Below, in pieces: positions 33,173 to 42,747 of a stretch of DNA of 64,000 bases. A program made the position numbers and the translations under genes. Location: NCBI GenBank assembly GCA_964277385.1, contig OZ195520.1, positions 992,001 through 1,056,000 of the forward strand, written 5' to 3'. The stretch is from WRAU01 sp964277385 (lineage in GTDB: Bacteria > Pseudomonadota > Alphaproteobacteria > WRAU01 > Hepatincolaceae). The notes beneath the pieces are model-generated. The model ran no database searches, was not told where the DNA came from, and saw nothing but the letters and a program-made list of their open reading frames with translations. Numbering within the stretch: the first letter of the stretch is position 1; every line of letters begins with the position of its first letter.

Positions 33173-33632
33173 CTAAAGCCTCTCCTTTATATTCTAAGAA
33201 AATTTTATTAATAAAATTTTTGTCTTTATAGGTTATACCAAGAGATTCTTCATCTAATTTTTCTCTAACCTTAGATAAATCTTGATTAGCATTAGCTAAC
33301 AATAAAAATTTTTCATCGGAATTAGTTAATGTAGTTTTTTTATTTTTTTTAGGAAGAAGAGAATCAGAAATTTGATTCTCAAACAATAAAGATTGCACTC
33401 TACTTTGACCCTCTTTTATAAATCTTCTTTCATCAGCAATTTCTTGAGAAGAAAGATAATAAACAGGAGGAAGAGACAAAGGTTGATAAGAGTACATACT
33501 AAAAGGATCTAACACTTGTTTACTTACAATAAAGCCACTATTACCACATGATGCGATAAGAACAACAATAAACAACAAAAAGATATTTTTCAAAATAAAG
33601 TATATTCTATTAATAAAATTCATGGCTTCCAT
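33135..33632 (-). CDS. outer-membrane lipoprotein, DUF3035/BamF-like candidate
   Basis: The 165-residue protein has a lipoprotein signal (ILKNIFLLFIVVLIASCGNS; lipobox IASC, lipidated Cys at about 29). The mature part has a LDPFSMYSYQPLSLPPVYYL segment resembling the 'P-LxLPP' region of alphaproteobacterial DUF3035 lipoproteins. One of these (BamF) is a subunit of the outer-membrane barrel assembly machine. The order lspA, DUF3035 lipoprotein, M16, M16 is conserved in many alphaproteobacteria and supports the call. It starts 3 bases after lspA. The barrel-assembly role is inferred. Confidence 0.65.
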   Translation of the reverse strand: MEAMNFINRIYFILKNIFLLFIVVLIASCGNSGFIVSKQVLDPFSMYSYQPLSLPPVYYLSSQEIADERRFIKEGQSRVQSLLFENQISDSLLPKKNKKTTLTNSDEKFLLLANANQDLSKVREKLDEESLGITYKDKNFINKIFLEYKGEALDDKFSEYKKYNR

Positions 33633-33635
33633 TTT

Positions 33636-34154
33636 TTATGATTTTTTACTATACCAACCCATTATAACACTTTTTAAAATAATTAAAGAACAAAAAGTGA
33701 TAAAACAATCCGCTAAATTAAAAATAGGAAAACTATATTCACCATAAAAAACATGAATATAGTCAATAACTCCTTTATACATTAATCTATCTATTAAATT
33801 CCCTATGCTTCCTGATAACAATAAAGATACAACAAGCAATACTTCGATAGATTTAGTTTTATAAAAATCTATAATTAGATATAAAGCTAATAAGCAAGCC
33901 AAAAAAGATATAATAGCTATTATTTTATAATCAAGTCCAACTAAAAAACTAAAACTAACCCCTTCATTAATAATATATCTAATTTCTAAAAAAGGTAAAA
34001 CCTCTATGTATCCAAAATTTAATCCTAAATTAGAAGAAACAAGAATTTTAATAAGTTGATCTGCTAATACTAAAGCTGAAATAAAAAAAACTAAAATAAA
34101 TTTTTCTACTTTAGAAAGAGATCTAAATAAACTAACCATTTTTTTACCTATCAT
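33636..34154 (-). CDS. lspA: lipoprotein signal peptidase (signal peptidase II)
   Basis: The 172-residue inner-membrane aspartyl protease with four membrane helices cleaves prolipoprotein signal peptides. Catalytic aspartates lie in GNLIDRLMYKGVIDYI (the second Asp) and FNLADCFITF. LADQLIKILV near the N-terminus matches the family's D-x-x-K motif. Two starts are possible: ATG 34154, and ATG 34139 which has ATAGGT upstream. Its likely substrates here include the adjacent lipoprotein and CyoA. Confidence 0.94.
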   Translation of the reverse strand: MIGKKMVSLFRSLSKVEKFILVFFISALVLADQLIKILVSSNLGLNFGYIEVLPFLEIRYIINEGVSFSFLVGLDYKIIAIISFLACLLALYLIIDFYKTKSIEVLLVVSLLLSGSIGNLIDRLMYKGVIDYIHVFYGEYSFPIFNLADCFITFCSLIILKSVIMGWYSKKS

Positions 34155-34290
34155 TTTTATAATTATTTAAAAATATGTTGTAATTCTTAACATACATTTT
34201 TAACAATACACAATAAAATAGCTAAGTTGAGTTTTTAATACTATTATATCCAAACTATAACTTTTTTTAACGTCTTCGTTCATTTATATA

Positions 34291-37095
34291 TTACTTTTTA
34301 AATACAACATCACTACATCTAGTACACAAATCATGTGCTTCTAGTTTATCAAAAAACTTCCAACATCTGCTACACTTAGCTCCATCAGACTTTACAAATT
34401 CAACAAAAACACCCTCTACATCATTCAAAGAGTATAAATTTTCTTTGTTTACTGTATCTACCAAATTTTTAATTATAATATTTGATGTAATACAAACATC
34501 TGCAAAATTAATATTTTCAATTAATTTCTTATCATCATTTGATACATAGACTATAGGAGAAGCCTCTAATGATGAGCCGATTTCTTTTGATGCTCTTTTT
34601 TGTTCTAAACATCCAGTTACCACTTTTCTAATTTTTTTGATTCTCTCCCAAGAATTAAAAATATAATCATTTTGCCAAGTATCTTTTGCTTTTTTAAAAT
34701 CAAACAAAAATAAAGATCCTAATTCTTTAGAATATCTTTTAGCGTAGGCTTCTTCCATTGTAAAAGGAATAAATGGAGATAACCATTTAAGCATAAAATC
34801 AAAAAGAATATTTAAAACGGTTAGTGTTCCTTTGAATGAATCCGAATTTTCATCATCACAATATAGGACATCTTTTTTTATATCAAAATAAAATGCAGAT
34901 AAATCAGTAAGCATAAAATTAAATAATTTATTAAAAAAAGAATGTATTGCAAAAGTTTCTGTGAATGTTTTTTCATATAAATTGTCTAATTCAAAAATAT
35001 TATGTAAAACCCATTTATCAATATCTGATAAGCTATCATAAACAACATCTTCTTTATAGTAAGATAAATTAGCAATTAAATATCTTAGAGTATTTCTAAT
35101 TTTTCTATAAGTTTCTGATTGTTGTGTTAATATTTTTTTACCAAAATGAACATCTTCACTAAAATCTGATGATACCACCCAAAGTCTTAAAATATCTGCT
35201 CCAAATTCATTAATAACATCAATTGGAGTAACAATATTTCCTCTAGATTTTGACATTTTATCAGATTTTTCATCTAAAAGAAAACCATGAGTTATAATTT
35301 TTTTATAAGGTGCAATACCACCAATCAATAAAGACATAACTAAAGAAGACTGAAACCAACCTCTGTGTTGATCTGATCCTTCTAAATAAACATTAGCAGG
35401 AAAAGACATATTTTCTTTTTGTTTTAATACATAGTTATGACTCAAACCAGAATCAACCCAAACATCAACAACATCCATTACAGCAGTATAATCATCAATA
35501 TTATATTTAGATGTTAAAAATCTTCTTGGATCACCTTCAAACCAAGCATTTGATCCCTGTTTAGCAAAAGCATTTATAATATTTTTAAATACTTCTTCAT
35601 CTATTAAAGGTAAGTTAGTTTCTTTATGTAAGAAAATCCCTAAAGGCACCCCCCAAGAGCGTTGCCTTGAAATACACCAATCTGGTCTACCTTCTAGCAT
35701 AGAAGATAATCTATTTTTACCAGTTTTAGGATAAAAATCTACATTATCTAATGATTTAATCGCTTTTTCTCTAAGTCCCTCTTTATCCATAGAAATAAAC
35801 CATTGCGAGGTTAATCTATAAATTAACGGAGCTTTAGATCTCCATGAGTGAGGATAGGAATGCTTAACTTTTTCATGTAACAATAAAGCATTATTTTTTC
35901 TTAAATACTCAATGATTTTAGGATTGACCTTAAATATGTGATCACCCGCAAAAATTGGTGTAGCTTTTATAAATAAACCATCACCTTGCACTAATTCTAA
36001 TGGAGTTATGTTATATTTTTTACATAAATAAAAATCATCTTCACCATGAGATGGAGCCATATGCACAAGACCAGTCCCAACAGTAGTTTCTACAAAATCT
36101 CCCATTAGGGTTGGTACAACTCTATCGTATCCTTCTAAACCAAATAAAGGATGATTTAACTTAAAGCCTTCAAGTCCTACTATTTCATCTATTTTAGTAC
36201 CCATTACTTTTATTTTTTCAAATAATGATTTAGATAATTCTTTAGCCACAATCAATTTAATTGGATGTTTGATCTCTGAATCATCAAGTGGAATAATATC
36301 ATAAAGACCATATTCAACATGTTCACCGTAGGCAACAGCTTGGTTAGATGGTAGTGTCCATGGTGTTGTTGTCCATATTGCAATACTTGCATCTAACCAC
36401 TCTAAAGCATTAGTTCTACCCTCTGGAATCTCAACAACTTTAAAGCTAACATAGACTGTATCTGAATTCTTATCTTGATACTCAACTTCTGCTTCTGCAA
36501 GCGCAGTTTGTTCAACGCAAGACCATAAAACAGGTTTTTTTCCTTGATAAAGAATTCCTTCTTTAAGCAAACTTAAAACAGAGGTTACAATTGTTTTTTC
36601 TGCTACAAAATCTGTTGTTACATATGGATTATCAAAATCGGCAATAATACCTAATTGTTTAAATTCTTCTCTTTGAATATCTATCCAAGAATGGGCAAAG
36701 TTTTTACATTCTTCTCTAAATACTTTAATATCTATCTCTTCTTTTTTTATACCCTGAGCTTTGTATTTTTCTTCTATTTTCCACTCTATAGGTAATCCAT
36801 GACAATCCCAACCTAATACAAAAGGAGTATAATATCCTCTTGTAATATAAGATTTTACAATGATATCTTTTAAAATTTTATTTAAAGAATGACCCACATG
36901 TAAATGCCCATTAGCATAAGGAGGTCCATCATGTAAAATAAATTTTTCGTTGTTTTGATTTTTCTCTAAAATTTTATTATAAATTCCTTGTTCTTTCCAA
37001 CTTTTTAGAACATTTTGCTCTAAATTATTTAGATTTGCCTTCATTGCAAAATCTGTTTTTGGTAAACGAACCGAAGATTTTATATCTTTTTCCAT
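34291..37095 (-). CDS. ileS: isoleucyl-tRNA synthetase
   Basis: 934-residue class I synthetase charging tRNA-Ile. ATP site: PYANGHLHVGHSLNKI (HVGH form of HIGH) and KSDKMSKSRGNIVTP (KMSKS). The CP1 editing domain is present (VAIWTTTPWTLPSNQA-like segment, GLVHMAPSHGEDDF). The C-terminal zinc finger CSRCWK...CTRC is complete, so it is the bacterial type with full length. It sits between lspA and ribF; the ribF-ileS-lspA order is common in proteobacteria. AAGGTT precedes the ATG. Confidence 0.96.
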   Translation of the reverse strand: MEKDIKSSVRLPKTDFAMKANLNNLEQNVLKSWKEQGIYNKILEKNQNNEKFILHDGPPYANGHLHVGHSLNKILKDIIVKSYITRGYYTPFVLGWDCHGLPIEWKIEEKYKAQGIKKEEIDIKVFREECKNFAHSWIDIQREEFKQLGIIADFDNPYVTTDFVAEKTIVTSVLSLLKEGILYQGKKPVLWSCVEQTALAEAEVEYQDKNSDTVYVSFKVVEIPEGRTNALEWLDASIAIWTTTPWTLPSNQAVAYGEHVEYGLYDIIPLDDSEIKHPIKLIVAKELSKSLFEKIKVMGTKIDEIVGLEGFKLNHPLFGLEGYDRVVPTLMGDFVETTVGTGLVHMAPSHGEDDFYLCKKYNITPLELVQGDGLFIKATPIFAGDHIFKVNPKIIEYLRKNNALLLHEKVKHSYPHSWRSKAPLIYRLTSQWFISMDKEGLREKAIKSLDNVDFYPKTGKNRLSSMLEGRPDWCISRQRSWGVPLGIFLHKETNLPLIDEEVFKNIINAFAKQGSNAWFEGDPRRFLTSKYNIDDYTAVMDVVDVWVDSGLSHNYVLKQKENMSFPANVYLEGSDQHRGWFQSSLVMSLLIGGIAPYKKIITHGFLLDEKSDKMSKSRGNIVTPIDVINEFGADILRLWVVSSDFSEDVHFGKKILTQQSETYRKIRNTLRYLIANLSYYKEDVVYDSLSDIDKWVLHNIFELDNLYEKTFTETFAIHSFFNKLFNFMLTDLSAFYFDIKKDVLYCDDENSDSFKGTLTVLNILFDFMLKWLSPFIPFTMEEAYAKRYSKELGSLFLFDFKKAKDTWQNDYIFNSWERIKKIRKVVTGCLEQKRASKEIGSSLEASPIVYVSNDDKKLIENINFADVCITSNIIIKNLVDTVNKENLYSLNDVEGVFVEFVKSDGAKCSRCWKFFDKLEAHDLCTRCSDVVFKK

Positions 37096-37108
37096 ATTGC
37101 TAACCTTA

Positions 37109-38008
37109 TTAAGTTTCTAGTTTTTTAAAATAATCTAATGCTAATTTTTTATCTTTACTAATTTGTTTTTTTAGCTGATCTAGTGATTCAAATTTTTTTT
37201 CATCTCTAATAAAATCTATAAATTCTACTTCTATGATTTTATCATATAAATCACCATCAAAATCAAAAATATGAACCTCTAATACTTCTATTTTTTCTTT
37301 TGTTGCTGTTGGTCTTAAGCCAAAATTAGACATTGCCCTATATTTTTTGCCTTCTATATAAGCAAATACAATGTATACACCATATTTAGGAGAAACATAG
37401 TTATCTATAAATAAATTAGCAGTAGGAAAACCAAGAGTTCTCCCTAATTTATTACCATGAATAACACAAGATTTAATTTTAAAACCATGACCTAGTAAAT
37501 CATTTGCCAATACTATATTACCTTGATTAATAAATTTTCTAACATTTGAAGAAGAATAAGAAATATTCTCATTATATTTTTCTTCTTTAACACATACATA
37601 TTTAATTCCGGACCTTAAAGCCATACTAGAGAGAACACCTATATTGCCTGATCTTCCTTTACCGAAATTAAAATTATCTCCTGTAACCATTCCTTTAACA
37701 TTATATTTTTTAATTAAAATATCAAAAAAAAATTGCTCTGCAGATAAATGATAAATTTCATTAAACGGTAAAGCTATAATAATAGGAACCAATAATTTTT
37801 TTAGTAAATTAAACTTTTCTTCCTTAGAGGTTAATAAAAAATTATCATGATTTTTTAGAAACATCCTAGGATGAGGGTCAAAATACATTAATCCCCAATT
37901 GTTTTCTAAACCTAATTCTTTAGCTAGATGTTTTGTTTCTTGAATTATTTTTTTGTGTCCCTTGTGTACACCATCAAAATTACCAATAGCTAAAACTAAA
38001 CCCTCCAT
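37109..38008 (-). CDS. ribF: bifunctional riboflavin kinase / FAD synthetase
   Basis: The 299-residue protein makes FMN and FAD from riboflavin and ATP. The N-terminal FAD synthetase half has the nucleotidyltransferase motif LAIGNFDGVHKGHKKII and VTGDNFNFGKGRSG. The C-terminal flavokinase half has GRTLGFPTANLFIDNY and PKYGVYIVFAY. Flavin is needed in the window by TrxB and the CoA-disulfide reductase-like protein. It lies 13 bases upstream of ileS and 7 bases after ettA, in the same leftward operon. Confidence 0.95.
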   Translation of the reverse strand: MEGLVLAIGNFDGVHKGHKKIIQETKHLAKELGLENNWGLMYFDPHPRMFLKNHDNFLLTSKEEKFNLLKKLLVPIIIALPFNEIYHLSAEQFFFDILIKKYNVKGMVTGDNFNFGKGRSGNIGVLSSMALRSGIKYVCVKEEKYNENISYSSSNVRKFINQGNIVLANDLLGHGFKIKSCVIHGNKLGRTLGFPTANLFIDNYVSPKYGVYIVFAYIEGKKYRAMSNFGLRPTATKEKIEVLEVHIFDFDGDLYDKIIEVEFIDFIRDEKKFESLDQLKKQISKDKKLALDYFKKLET

Positions 38009-38015
38009 AAATCAC

Positions 38016-39686
38016 CTAAGCTAAAGGTTTATATTTTATTCTCTTAGGTTGAGATGCATCAATCCCTAATCTTTTAATTTTATCTTCTTCATAATCTTGG
38101 TAGTTACCTTCATTCCAAATAATTTTACTATCACCTTCAAATGCCAAGATATGAGTTGATATTCTATCTAAAAACCATCTATCATGAGATATAACTAAAA
38201 CACAGCCCGCATACTCTAATATTGCTTCTTCTAATGCACTTAATGTTTCCACATCTAAATCATTTGTTGGTTCATCTAGTAACAAAACATTAGCTCCAGA
38301 TTTTAACATTTTAGCCAAATGCACCCTGTTTCTCTCACCACCTGATAAAGCCGATATTTTTTTCTGCTGATCAGAACCTTTAAAGTTAAATTGTGCAGTG
38401 TAATTTCTACTTGGAAGAGTTCTATTACCCACTGGAATTTGATCCATACCATCTGAAATCTCTTGCCAAACAGTATTGTTATCATTTAAGGAATCTCTGC
38501 TTTGATCTACATAACCTAAAACAACAGAATCACCAATTCTAATACTCCCTTTATCTGGTTTTTCTTTACCCGTAAGCATTCTAAACATAGTAGTTTTACC
38601 AGCACCATTAGCACCCACAATACCAACAACAGCTCCCCTTGGAATCGTAAAACTTAAACCATCTACTAATAGTCTGTTTTCAAATGCTTTGCTTACATTT
38701 TTAACCTCAACAACTATTTCACCAAGTTTAGGTCCTGGAGGAATAATTAAAGCTGATTCATAAACTTTATTTTCGTTTTCTTGAGACAATAAGTTTTCAT
38801 AAGAACTAATTCTTGCTTTATTTTTAGCTTGTCTAGCCTTTGGAGATTGAGAAACCCACTCAAATTCTTTTTTAAGAGTTTTTTGTCTGGCTGATTCTTC
38901 TTTTTCTTCTTGTGCCAGTCTTTTTTGTTTTTGTTGTAACCATGATGAATAATTTCCTTCATAAGGATGTCCTTCAGCTCTTTCTAACTCTAAAATCCAG
39001 TTAGTGATATTATCTAAGAAATATCTATCATGGGTAATTACTAAAACCATTCCTTTGTATTCTTTTAGATATCGCTCTAACCAAGCAACAGATTCAGCAT
39101 CTAAATGGTTTGTTGGTTCATCTAGTAATAAAATATCTGGTTTTTCTAGTAATAATTTACATAAAGCTACTCTTCTTTTTTCACCACCTGATAACATTTT
39201 GATGCTAGAATCACTAGGGGGACATCTTAAAGCATCCATAGCCATATCTATTTGTCGCTCAAGATCCCAAGCATCTTTAGCATCTATTTGATTTTGCAAA
39301 TGACCTTGTATCTCTAGTAGTTTATCCATTTCAGCATCATCTGTTATATCGGCAAATTTCATGCTTACTTCATTAAACTCATGGATTAAATCTTGGATAT
39401 CTTTTACAGATTCCATAATATTTTCTTTAACCGTTAAATTTTCATTTAAGTGTGGTTCTTGTGCTAGATAGCCAATTTTAATACCATCTCTAACCCAAAT
39501 TTCTCCTGAATATTCTTTATCAATCCCAGCTACAATTTTCATAAATGTTGATTTACCAGCACCATTGTGTCCTAAAATACCTATTTTAGCATCTTCTATA
39601 AACGACAAATATAGTCCTTTTAGTATAGTTTTTCCACCTGGAAAAACCTTTTTTACATCTTTCATTGTTAAAACAAACTGAGCCAT
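38016..39686 (-). CDS. ettA: energy-dependent translational throttle protein EttA (ABC-F)
   Basis: The 556-residue soluble tandem ABC-ATPase acts on the ribosome E-site rather than in transport. Walker A motifs are GILGHNGAGKSTFMKIVAG and GIVGANGAGKTTMFRMLTG. Signatures are LSGGEKRRVALCKLL and LSGGERNRVHLAKML, each followed by LLLDEPTN. The arm and linker between the two ATPases match EttA, as does the length (E. coli 555). There are no membrane segments. AAGGA precedes the ATG. Confidence 0.93.
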   Translation of the reverse strand: MAQFVLTMKDVKKVFPGGKTILKGLYLSFIEDAKIGILGHNGAGKSTFMKIVAGIDKEYSGEIWVRDGIKIGYLAQEPHLNENLTVKENIMESVKDIQDLIHEFNEVSMKFADITDDAEMDKLLEIQGHLQNQIDAKDAWDLERQIDMAMDALRCPPSDSSIKMLSGGEKRRVALCKLLLEKPDILLLDEPTNHLDAESVAWLERYLKEYKGMVLVITHDRYFLDNITNWILELERAEGHPYEGNYSSWLQQKQKRLAQEEKEESARQKTLKKEFEWVSQSPKARQAKNKARISSYENLLSQENENKVYESALIIPPGPKLGEIVVEVKNVSKAFENRLLVDGLSFTIPRGAVVGIVGANGAGKTTMFRMLTGKEKPDKGSIRIGDSVVLGYVDQSRDSLNDNNTVWQEISDGMDQIPVGNRTLPSRNYTAQFNFKGSDQQKKISALSGGERNRVHLAKMLKSGANVLLLDEPTNDLDVETLSALEEAILEYAGCVLVISHDRWFLDRISTHILAFEGDSKIIWNEGNYQDYEEDKIKRLGIDASQPKRIKYKPLA

Positions 39687-39791
39687 AGAAATCCTTTAAT
39701 TTTCTTATATTATTACAATAATAAGTATATATTTAAGTATATTTTAATTAAAATGTCTATAAATAATTACCTTTTAATACTAATTATTCTA

Positions 39792-40541
39792 TTATTTATG
39801 AGGTAATGCTTTTAATATTTTTTCTCTAAGCCAAAACGGTAAAATAGAAATAACATACACCAAAAACTGCATTTTTTTAGGAAAAGAAATATATCCTTTT
39901 TTATGTGCAATACCTTTTACCATAATATCTATAGCACTTTTGGTATCCATAAAAAAAGGCATTTTAAATTTATTACTTCTTGTGATATTACTTTCTACAA
40001 ACCCTGGAAAAATTGTTGTAACATCAATGTTGTAATCAAACATTAATATTCTTAATCCTTCACCATAAGATTTTATTGCAGCCTTAGAACTTGCATAAAA
40101 AACAGCACTTGTTAAACCAAAAAAAGCACTCATAGAACTTATTAAAACTATATGACCTTTCTTTCTTTGCTTCATTCTCTCTAATAAAGGATGAACTGTG
40201 TTAAAAACACCATACACATTAATATCAAAAACTTCTTTTGCAATATCATTAAAATTTGTATTATCAGAAACCCCAGCAGAAATACCAGCATTTGCTATAA
40301 CAATATCTATTTTATACAAATCATCCATTTGTAATAAATAATTTTTCATTTCTTCTTCGTCTCTAACATCAATGAGTTTTAACTCTAAAAGGTTAGAATA
40401 AGATTCAAGTTTCTTTTTAACATTTTCTAGTTTTTCAGAAGAACGACCCGTAATTATTACCCTACATCCTTGAATAAGATACTTTTCAGCTAAACCATAA
40501 CCAATACCAGATGTTCCACCTGTTATAAGAATTGTTTTCAT
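39792..40541 (-). CDS. short-chain dehydrogenase/reductase
   Basis: The 249-residue classical SDR has the cofactor site TGGTSGIGYGLAEKY, the NAG motif (VIANAGIS), catalytic Ser in VLISSMSAFFG, and YASSK (Tyr/Lys pair). Arg in ITGRSS after the second strand favours NADP(H). The C-terminal hydrophobic segment KKMQFLVYVISILPFWLREK suggests membrane association, as in SDRs acting on lipids. The substrate cannot be told. It starts 2 bases after rlmI, so the two are coupled. Confidence 0.8.
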   Translation of the reverse strand: MKTILITGGTSGIGYGLAEKYLIQGCRVIITGRSSEKLENVKKKLESYSNLLELKLIDVRDEEEMKNYLLQMDDLYKIDIVIANAGISAGVSDNTNFNDIAKEVFDINVYGVFNTVHPLLERMKQRKKGHIVLISSMSAFFGLTSAVFYASSKAAIKSYGEGLRILMFDYNIDVTTIFPGFVESNITRSNKFKMPFFMDTKSAIDIMVKGIAHKKGYISFPKKMQFLVYVISILPFWLREKILKALPHK

Positions 40542-40543
40542 GT

Positions 40544-41731
40544 TTATATCACCTGTAATATTAATGTTTTAAGATATTCTCCCTCACGAAAACCTAAAAT
40601 CCTACTGTGATCAGAGGATTGTTTAAATTCTGACAATATTTTAACTTTTTTTCCAGATAATAATGATGCCTTTTTTAAAATAAATTGGAAATCTTCCATT
40701 TTAATTAACCCAGAACAAGAACTACTAAGCAGTATATCTCCAGAATTCATGCTTGATAAACACTTAGAATTTAACTTAATATAAGCATTTGTAGCATTTT
40801 TTAATGCACCTTTATTTTTTGCAAAAGCTGGTGGATCGCAAATAATAATTTTGTTTTCTATTTTTACTAAATCATTATTTTTATTAATATAATCTAAAAC
40901 ATCAGCTTTTAATAAATTATATTTACCTGAAAAACTATCTTTGTTTAATAATAAAATTTTTTCTGATAAATTTAAGGCTTTTTGAGAAATATCAACACTG
41001 TAAACTTCAATAGCCCCACCTATTAAAGCAGAAATAGAAAAAGCACCAGAGTACGAAAATAAATTAATAACTGTTTTATTTCTAGAATTGTTTTTAACCC
41101 AAGATCTTGCGTCTTTTTGATCTAAGAAATATCCAGTTTTTTGACCATCAAATGGATCAGCAAGCATTGTAATACCATTTTCTAAAAATGGATAATATTC
41201 TTTTTTTTCTCCCTGAATTAAGATAGTTTCTTTTATTTCTAATTTTTCGGCTTTTCTTGACTCTGAATCTGACTTTTCCACTATATGAGTAAAATTTAAT
41301 TTTTTTAAAGTAGAAATTATAAAATCTCTGCATTTTTCCATTCCCATAATAGAAATTTGAAAAACAGCTAAATCACCATAAACATCAATAACTAAACCTG
41401 CTAAATAATCAGCATCTGCATTTACTAATCTAAAACCATCCGTTTCTTCTGTTAAAAAAGATTTTTTTATTTTTAATAAATTAGAAATTCTATTAAAAAA
41501 GAAATCTTCATTAAAAATATCTTCCTTATTAAAAGATAGAACTCTAAAACTAATACTCTGGTTATGATTATAAAAACCATAGGCTAAAAAATTATTCTCT
41601 GCATCAACTATACTTACAATATCCCCTGCTTCTATATTGGAATATTGTTTTTCTAATGCTCCTGAAAACACCCATGGATGACCTAGTTTAATAGGAGATA
41701 ACCTATCTCCTTTCATAATTATTTTTAACAT
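40544..41731 (-). CDS. rlmI: class I SAM-dependent rRNA methyltransferase, RlmI-like
   Basis: The 395-residue protein has an N-terminal PUA RNA-binding domain (KLGHPWVFSGALEKQYSNIE, AYGFYNHNQSISFRVLS). A Rossmann methyltransferase follows (INLFSYSGAFSISALIGGAI, then IIICDPPAFAKNKGALKNAT with the DPP motif). Finally comes SSSCSGLI, the cysteine-bearing motif of m5C methylases of the RlmI/YccW family, which modify 23S rRNA C1962. GGAG is 7 bases before the ATG. Length matches E. coli RlmI (396). Confidence 0.85.
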   Translation of the reverse strand: MLKIIMKGDRLSPIKLGHPWVFSGALEKQYSNIEAGDIVSIVDAENNFLAYGFYNHNQSISFRVLSFNKEDIFNEDFFFNRISNLLKIKKSFLTEETDGFRLVNADADYLAGLVIDVYGDLAVFQISIMGMEKCRDFIISTLKKLNFTHIVEKSDSESRKAEKLEIKETILIQGEKKEYYPFLENGITMLADPFDGQKTGYFLDQKDARSWVKNNSRNKTVINLFSYSGAFSISALIGGAIEVYSVDISQKALNLSEKILLLNKDSFSGKYNLLKADVLDYINKNNDLVKIENKIIICDPPAFAKNKGALKNATNAYIKLNSKCLSSMNSGDILLSSSCSGLIKMEDFQFILKKASLLSGKKVKILSEFKQSSDHSRILGFREGEYLKTLILQVI

Positions 41732-41749
41732 TACGTAACTCCATTATAT

Positions 41750-42220
41750 CTACATAGGTAAACAAGAAATAATTTTTTTATAAGTAGATGCCTCTTTATG
41801 ATTATCTATCAAATCATCAAACAAAAAGGCAAATTCTTTTTTGCTATTATTTAGTATTGAATTAATTACTTTCCCTTTGATCCCATGAGTATCCATAATT
41901 AGTTTCTCTTCACCTAACCATAAATCATGTTGTTTTAACCAAGAAGCACTAGCCTTTCTATCACACCCTTCTCTTGCCGTAATATAATAAACATCTTGTT
42001 TTGAGTTTTGAATAAGCTCTTTCAACAAATGAATTGTAGAATTTTTTAAAGGCTCAATCTTATCAAAACCGTATTCCCTAAGTTTTTTTTCCATCAAAAG
42101 ATAATATTCTTTTTCATCCTCATAATTGCTTTTTTCAATAAGATACTTTTGTTTTATCTCATTAACAGCACTCATCGTATTACAAATTGTATCATCAAGA
42201 TCAAAAAAATATAAATACAT
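41750..42220 (-). CDS. HAD-superfamily hydrolase
   Basis: The 156-residue protein has HAD motif I LYFFDLDDTICNT (nucleophile and acid/base Asp), motif II YYITAREGCDRKA (Thr), a Lys in KGKVINSIL (motif III), and motif IV FLFDDLIDN. All four are present, so it is probably an active phosphatase. The small cap and motif spacing resemble short 5'-nucleotidase/acid-phosphatase-like HADs; the substrate is unknown. GAGGA precedes the ATG. Last gene of this leftward block before a broken cytochrome b5-like gene. Confidence 0.8.
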   Translation of the reverse strand: MYLYFFDLDDTICNTMSAVNEIKQKYLIEKSNYEDEKEYYLLMEKKLREYGFDKIEPLKNSTIHLLKELIQNSKQDVYYITAREGCDRKASASWLKQHDLWLGEEKLIMDTHGIKGKVINSILNNSKKEFAFLFDDLIDNHKEASTYKKIISCLPM

Positions 42221-42293
42221 AAATCCTCAATTTTTAATTACTTCTATCAGAAATATTAGAAATATTTAACTTATATTTCTGCTAGATATTGTA

Positions 42294-42594
42294 TTAATCT
42301 ATTAAATTACCAACAATAGGTAATTTTTGTAAAACCACTCTACCATGTGGAGAGTTATTCATAGCTGTTGTTCCGTCTATTCCAGCTTTTAAAAAACCTT
42401 CCGAAGGAATGTGAACTCCATCTTTCCAGTCTTTATTTGTGAGGTTACATGGTAATCTTAACATCAACAGCAATATATGCTTTCTGACCATTTTTACCAT
42501 CATAACTTGATAGCCCTTTTAAATCCATATCTTCAGCAAATAAAGATCCTGTTCCTAAAACTGCTAAAATTAATAATGTATATAATTTTTTCAT
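42294..42594 (-). pseudogene. exported cytochrome b5-like heme-binding protein, frameshifted
   Basis: From ATG 42594 (GGAG site) the protein begins with a signal peptide MKKLYTLLILAVLGTGSLFA. The start of a b5-like domain follows: DLKGLSSYDGKNGQKAYIAV. At about 42455-42430 the frame breaks, apparently twice, giving a stop. The rest of the domain is in another frame: TNKDWKDGVHIPSEGFLKAG, then SPHGRVVLQKLPIVGNLID. The YDGKNG-K-AYIAVDG...VTN-K-W-DG-H pattern and final SPHG-VL-KLP-VG are those of bacterial small b5-like heme/steroid-binding proteins. Now probably non-functional. Confidence 0.7.
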
Positions 42595-42673
42595 TAAACT
42601 CTCCTTACATATTAATATTAATTAATCATATATAAGATTAGTAGTTATTTTCGTAATTATCAATATGATTCAC

Positions 42674-42702
42674 TTGGTATTTTACACAATGCTTGTTATA
42701 AT
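42674..42702 (+). promoter_or_regulatory. promoter of the cystine transporter gene
   Basis: TTGGTA (42674-42679), a 17-base spacer and a perfect TATAAT (42697-42702), 45 bases before the ATG at 42748. Confidence 0.6.
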
Positions 42703-42747
42703 TAGTAATATTAATTATATCAAAAATATTTTTTAGGGTAGTGAGTT

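Noticed and set aside
42294..42503. Independent 69-codon gene
   Set aside because: Its C-terminal half is the out-of-frame remainder of the cytochrome b5-like gene starting at 42594, and its N-terminal part is out of frame noise.
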